From an uncultured Acidaminococcus sp. (GTDB lineage: Bacteria; Bacillota; Negativicutes; Acidaminococcales; Acidaminococcaceae), in assembly GCA_905213155.1 (NCBI GenBank), contig CAJMHI010000043.1, positions 1-14,928 of the forward strand: a stretch of DNA of 14,928 bases, in the 5' to 3' direction. Below the pieces are notes generated by a model. It made no database searches and had not been told where the DNA came from. It saw nothing but the letters and a program-made list of their open reading frames with translations. Positions within the stretch are counted from its first letter, which is position 1. Each line of letters starts with the position of its first letter. Shown here one piece after another: positions 12,556-14,928 of the stretch. The position numbers were made by a program, and so were the translations under genes.

Positions 12556-14274
12556 TCAAGCTTTTTTCATCGCTGCCAATTGCCGCAGGATATCATCAAT
12601 CTGGGTTTGCTGCTGCCGCACCTGGGCTTTCAGTTCCTGGTTTTCTTTCTTCTGGGTTTCCAGCTGCACCTTTTGGTCAGCAATCACGTTGGTAAGAGCT
12701 GCTTTGGAGTAGCCTGCATAGGGGCTGGATTTGCCCAATTTCAACGTAACGCCCACATTCAGCATGTTTTCTCCGCCGCCCATGCTGCCGCCTACGGAGA
12801 ACATGGTTTTAGCGTCCGGCCGGTAAAAAGCGCCGATAGCCATGGCATTGGCACTGCGATAGTGACCGTAGCCGGCGGCAAAGTCCCATTTGTCATCCGG
12901 GTCAAAATCCTGAGGATGGAGCGCCGCCAAAGCGGCTGCTCCAGCACCGACGCGATCCACCCGGCTATCTAATTGGTCAATATCCCGGCCCAGTTCTCCA
13001 ATGCGTTGCTGCGTCTCATACAGCTGTCCGCCATTCACCACGTCTTTGGAACCCTGAGCCACTTTGCCATCAGCGATGTTCGTAATGGTGGTACCGCCCA
13101 TATCCATTCCCTGCTGATTGATGGTGACTTTATCTCCCACTTGAATCGTTTGGGTAGTAACAGTTTGCGTATTCACCGTTTGGGCTTTGACCGTATTGGC
13201 TTGTATCGTATCCCCAGTAATAGTCGTAGCGGTTACAGAAGAAAGCCCGGTCAGGTCTTTGCTTAGTTTGACGCGCAAGGTATTCTTCCCGTCTGAAACC
13301 ACACCGATATTGTTCTCAGAGAGCTTTGCTTCATCACTGATTCCACCCTTGATGTTTACGTTGCTGTTAAGTTTCAGTTGCAATTGCTCGCCGCTGTCAC
13401 CGCTGTATTGCATCCCGTCATCCAAACTGGCGGATTGGTGTTCTTTCCCTTCCGCATCCTTATAGACAATGCGAGTAATGCCATCTTTGCCATCCACGCC
13501 CGGGGCGCCGTCTTTCACGGAAATATTGGACGGGGTAGGAGCAGGCGTATCACCGCCCCCGTTTTGAATCATCTTGGCAACCGCTTTTAACTGCGCCACG
13601 TTCACCGCATCCGTGTCCGCTGTGCCGGCGGCAAGGCCTGTGATTTGGCGCGTTATACCGTTACTTACCGAGCCCACGGCAATCGCATTGGAGGTAGACT
13701 TCCACGTAGAAGAGGATTCTGTGCTGTTGCTGCCAGTAGCAGGATCATACCCTACCTTGCCTGACGCCGTATCAGCGACTGACCCGGTACCCAGTGCTAC
13801 GCTGTCTGCCAGAGTGGCTTGCGCTTCATTTCCCAGTGCCACAGCGTTAGTCGCATCATCGCCGGTGATACCTCCTGCCAATGCAGCGCTGTTACCGCCA
13901 GACGCACGGGCATAATACCCTTGTGCCAGTGCGTAATTGCCTTTGGCCTGGGAATAGTAGCCTGCGGCAAATGGAATGTAATGAGCCAGCGCTGCTGCCC
14001 AATCCAATAGCAATGGCATCCGGCCTCGTAGCCCCGTCATTATTATAATTGCTGCCCTCAGACTGATCTGAGCTGTTGATGCTGACATAATGGCTACCGT
14101 CCGTAGCAGATACTACGCCTGTTCCCCCCCTATGGACAAAAGCATAGAAAGCGCCAGTACGGTTGCCATAGAATGCCGGCCGCCAGAAAATTTGCCTGCT
14201 CCTTTGGCCAGTTCCGACACCACCACGTAGCATCCCTTTACCTTGCTCCAGATCACCTTGTACACTTTATTCAA
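12556..14274 (-). pseudogene. trimeric autotransporter adhesin (YadA-like), frame broken twice; possibly phase-variable
   Basis: Surface adhesin of the type Vc secretion family. The start is TTG 14274 after AAGGGGG (seven-base spacer). It opens with an ESPR-type signal (MNKVYKVIWSKVKGCYVVVS), a hydrophobic core (MATVLALSMLLSI) and a likely cleavage after VVSA. The frame then breaks at G7 (14130-14124) and reaches TAG at 14115-14113. The adjacent frame encodes the mature start (TDGSHYVSINSSDQ) and head repeat AIAIGLGSSAGSLH. One extra T at 13971-13969 returns to the original frame. Repaired, it is about 572 residues: 14-residue head repeats (about 87-160), stalk motif TDAVNVAQL, a linker with TPAPTP, a low-complexity TVNTQTVTTQT stretch, the YadA anchor (about 442-515) and a C-terminal coiled coil (about 516-572). 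An ATG at 14088 is not the start. As given, only a roughly 53-residue peptide is made. Confidence 0.85.
14124..14130 (-). repeat. G7 homopolymer in the autotransporter signal-peptide region
   Basis: Seven C on the plus strand, so seven G in the gene, directly after the codons for LLSI. Eight G (or five) would join the signal sequence to the mature N-terminus; seven puts it out of frame. Homopolymeric G tracts near the 5' end of adhesin genes are a classic slipped-strand switch, but also a common place for sequencing errors. Confidence 0.75.
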
Positions 14275-14461
14275 TCTGCTGCCCCCTTATACATTTCCCG
14301 GAACCTTCCTTCCTATTCCCGAGATAATTAAAATTTATTTTATTTATTGTACCCCCTTTTCCCTTCTTTTTCCATATTTTTACAAGAATTTTTGTCATTT
14401 CCTCGAAAAAAAAGTATCAGTAATAGGAGTGAATTTACTTCTTTTCATACTATTTTTAGTA
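14275..14461. other. AT-rich intergenic stretch between divergent autotransporter and toxin genes
   Basis: No convincing gene lies here. It contains an A8 run (14406-14413), a TACAAT that could be a -10 box for the autotransporter on the minus strand (without a good -35 box) and the inverted repeat ATACTA/TAGTAT (14447-14452, 14457-14462). Plus-strand reading frames exist but lack ribosome-binding sites and are AT-driven. Confidence 0.5.
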
Positions 14462-14495
14462 TTTACTTGCGTTATGATAGCTTATATGCTATCAT
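14462..14495 (+). promoter_or_regulatory. toxin-antitoxin promoter with palindromic operator
   Basis: ATGATAGC (14474-14481) and GCTATCAT (14488-14495) are perfect eight-base inverted arms around TTATAT. A plausible promoter overlaps: TTTACT (14462-14467), 17 bases, TATGCT (14485-14490). A palindrome over the -10 box just upstream of a toxin gene is what self-repression by an antitoxin complex would need. A second small inverted repeat (14447-14462) lies immediately upstream. Confidence 0.6.
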
Positions 14496-14522
14496 TTATT
14501 TAGAAATTGACCGAGGTGATTT

Positions 14523-14891
14523 ATGTACACAATTGTGTTTTACGAAAAAGAGAACGGGGAATCTGAACTCTGGGATTTCCTTGAAAAGCTCCGCATTAAA
14601 GGCAGGACTAGTAAAGATGCCAGAATCCAATACAAACAGTTGATTTATTATATTGACCTACTATCACAATGCGGTACAAATCTGCCATCCAATATCACAA
14701 AACATATAGACGAAGATATCTGGGAACTCCGCCCGGGCAATAACAGAGTATTTTATTTCTATTACGATGGTAACTGTTATGTACTCCCCCATCATTTTCG
14801 TAAGAAATCCCAAAAGACGCCTAAACATGAGATTGCACAGGCTAAGGTTGAACGGGACAACTACATTCGTCAGAAAGGAGACCAGCTATGA
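14523..14891 (+). CDS. HigB/RelE-superfamily toxin (phage Gp49-like family)
   Basis: A 122-residue protein of the Gp49-like group of the RelE/ParE superfamily, usually ribosome-dependent mRNA endonucleases in type II toxin-antitoxin modules. Diagnostic segments are the N-terminal strand TIVFYEKENGESEL, the core ELRPGNNRVFYFYY (68-81), and the basic HFRKKSQKTPKHEIAQA (91-107) with the family's conserved K-x-x-K-T-P pattern and R75, R93, K94 and K95 as likely RNA-contact residues. The ATG at 14523 follows GAGGTG. A strong AAAGGAG near its end (14874-14880) and an ATGA overlap introduce the antitoxin frame, so the order is toxin first, as in higBA. The toxin looks intact. Family assignment is firm; RNase activity is inferred. 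Confidence 0.88.
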   Translation: MYTIVFYEKENGESELWDFLEKLRIKGRTSKDARIQYKQLIYYIDLLSQCGTNLPSNITKHIDEDIWELRPGNNRVFYFYYDGNCYVLPHHFRKKSQKTPKHEIAQAKVERDNYIRQKGDQL

Positions 14892-14928
14892 AAAATCAAG
14901 CAAAATTTAGCCCATAATTACTTTCTCG
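14888..14928 (+). pseudogene. antitoxin gene start, frame broken after nine codons, partial at window edge
   Basis: An ATG (14888-14890) overlaps the toxin stop as ATGA and has an excellent AAAGGAG site seven bases before it, exactly where a HigA-type antitoxin should begin. The frame reads MKNQAKFSP and stops at TAA (14915-14917). Removing one C from the CCC at 14911-14913 would continue it as SHNYFL to the window edge. Only about 40 bases are visible, so a helix-turn-helix domain cannot be confirmed. It may be a true frameshift, an error, or an unrelated start. Confidence 0.35.

Noticed and set aside
12541..13915. Plus-strand open frames opposite the autotransporter gene
   Set aside because: They are antisense shadows without ribosome-binding sites; the minus-strand frame has clear YadA-family motifs.
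12556..14088. Autotransporter starting at ATG 14088
   Set aside because: The first residues make no sense as a signal or head sequence; the ESPR start at 14274 lies upstream in the same frame, and the segment between is coded in another frame because of two shifts.
14243..14503. Hydrophobic 86-residue plus-strand frame that looks like a membrane protein
   Set aside because: It overlaps the autotransporter's ESPR start, lacks a ribosome-binding site, and its hydrophobicity follows from T-rich DNA.
1..14928. CRISPR array or insertion sequence
   Set aside because: No regularly spaced repeats, no transposase and no terminal inverted repeats with target duplication were seen.

Overview
The window looks like a chromosomal segment of a diderm (two-membrane) Firmicute of the class Negativicutes. 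A Firmicute-style histidine operon (short HisG plus HisZ, headed by a YerC/YecD TrpR-like gene) and a SAM-I riboswitch sit beside a trimeric autotransporter with an ESPR signal and a YadA anchor, which requires an outer membrane. Genus cannot be fixed from sequence alone; Acidaminococcaceae-like or Veillonellaceae-like is an inference.

Layout. (1) Positions 1 to about 2057 are the AT-richer right end of an integrated element that continues leftwards out of the window. It holds a consensus promoter followed at once by a strong terminator (candidate small RNA, about 115-178), two overlapping small unknown genes on the minus strand with their own promoter, a complete tyrosine integrase on the plus strand, and a repeat-rich intergenic stretch next to tRNA-Trp. 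(2) Positions 2058-2378 hold four minus-strand tRNA genes, transcribed in the order Asp, Phe, Gly, Trp from a consensus promoter. (3) Positions 2450-10479 are one tightly packed minus-strand operon, in transcription order yerC-like, hisZ, hisG, hisC, hisB, hisH, hisA, hisF, hisIE, glmM. Most junctions overlap or are a few bases apart. No hisD and no histidinol-phosphatase gene is present. (4) Positions 10501-10811 are a divergent control region: his promoter leftwards, met promoter rightwards, a perfect inverted repeat between their -35 boxes, then a SAM-I riboswitch with a terminator and a readable antiterminator. (5) Positions 10812-12501 are metN and metI, the ATPase and permease of a methionine importer, with no metQ next to them. 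(6) A nested bidirectional terminator separates metI from a convergent trimeric autotransporter gene (12556-14274). Its frame is broken twice: at a run of seven G in the signal-peptide region and again in the head domain. (7) At the right edge a HigB/RelE-like toxin gene is preceded by a palindromic operator, and its antitoxin frame starts but stops after nine codons.

How the parts work together. The his operon makes histidine from PRPP and ATP as far as histidinol phosphate; the last steps must be encoded elsewhere or be missing. The TrpR-like first gene is the natural candidate regulator. glmM, needed for cell-wall precursor synthesis, appears to be co-transcribed at the operon's tail. MetNI is controlled by S-adenosylmethionine through the riboswitch. 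The most interesting loci are the possibly phase-variable adhesin, the short promoter-terminator unit, the palindrome between the divergent his and met promoters, and the toxin with a broken antitoxin frame. Three frame breaks at homopolymers fall within about 1 kb of the right end, so sequence error must be excluded before biology is claimed.
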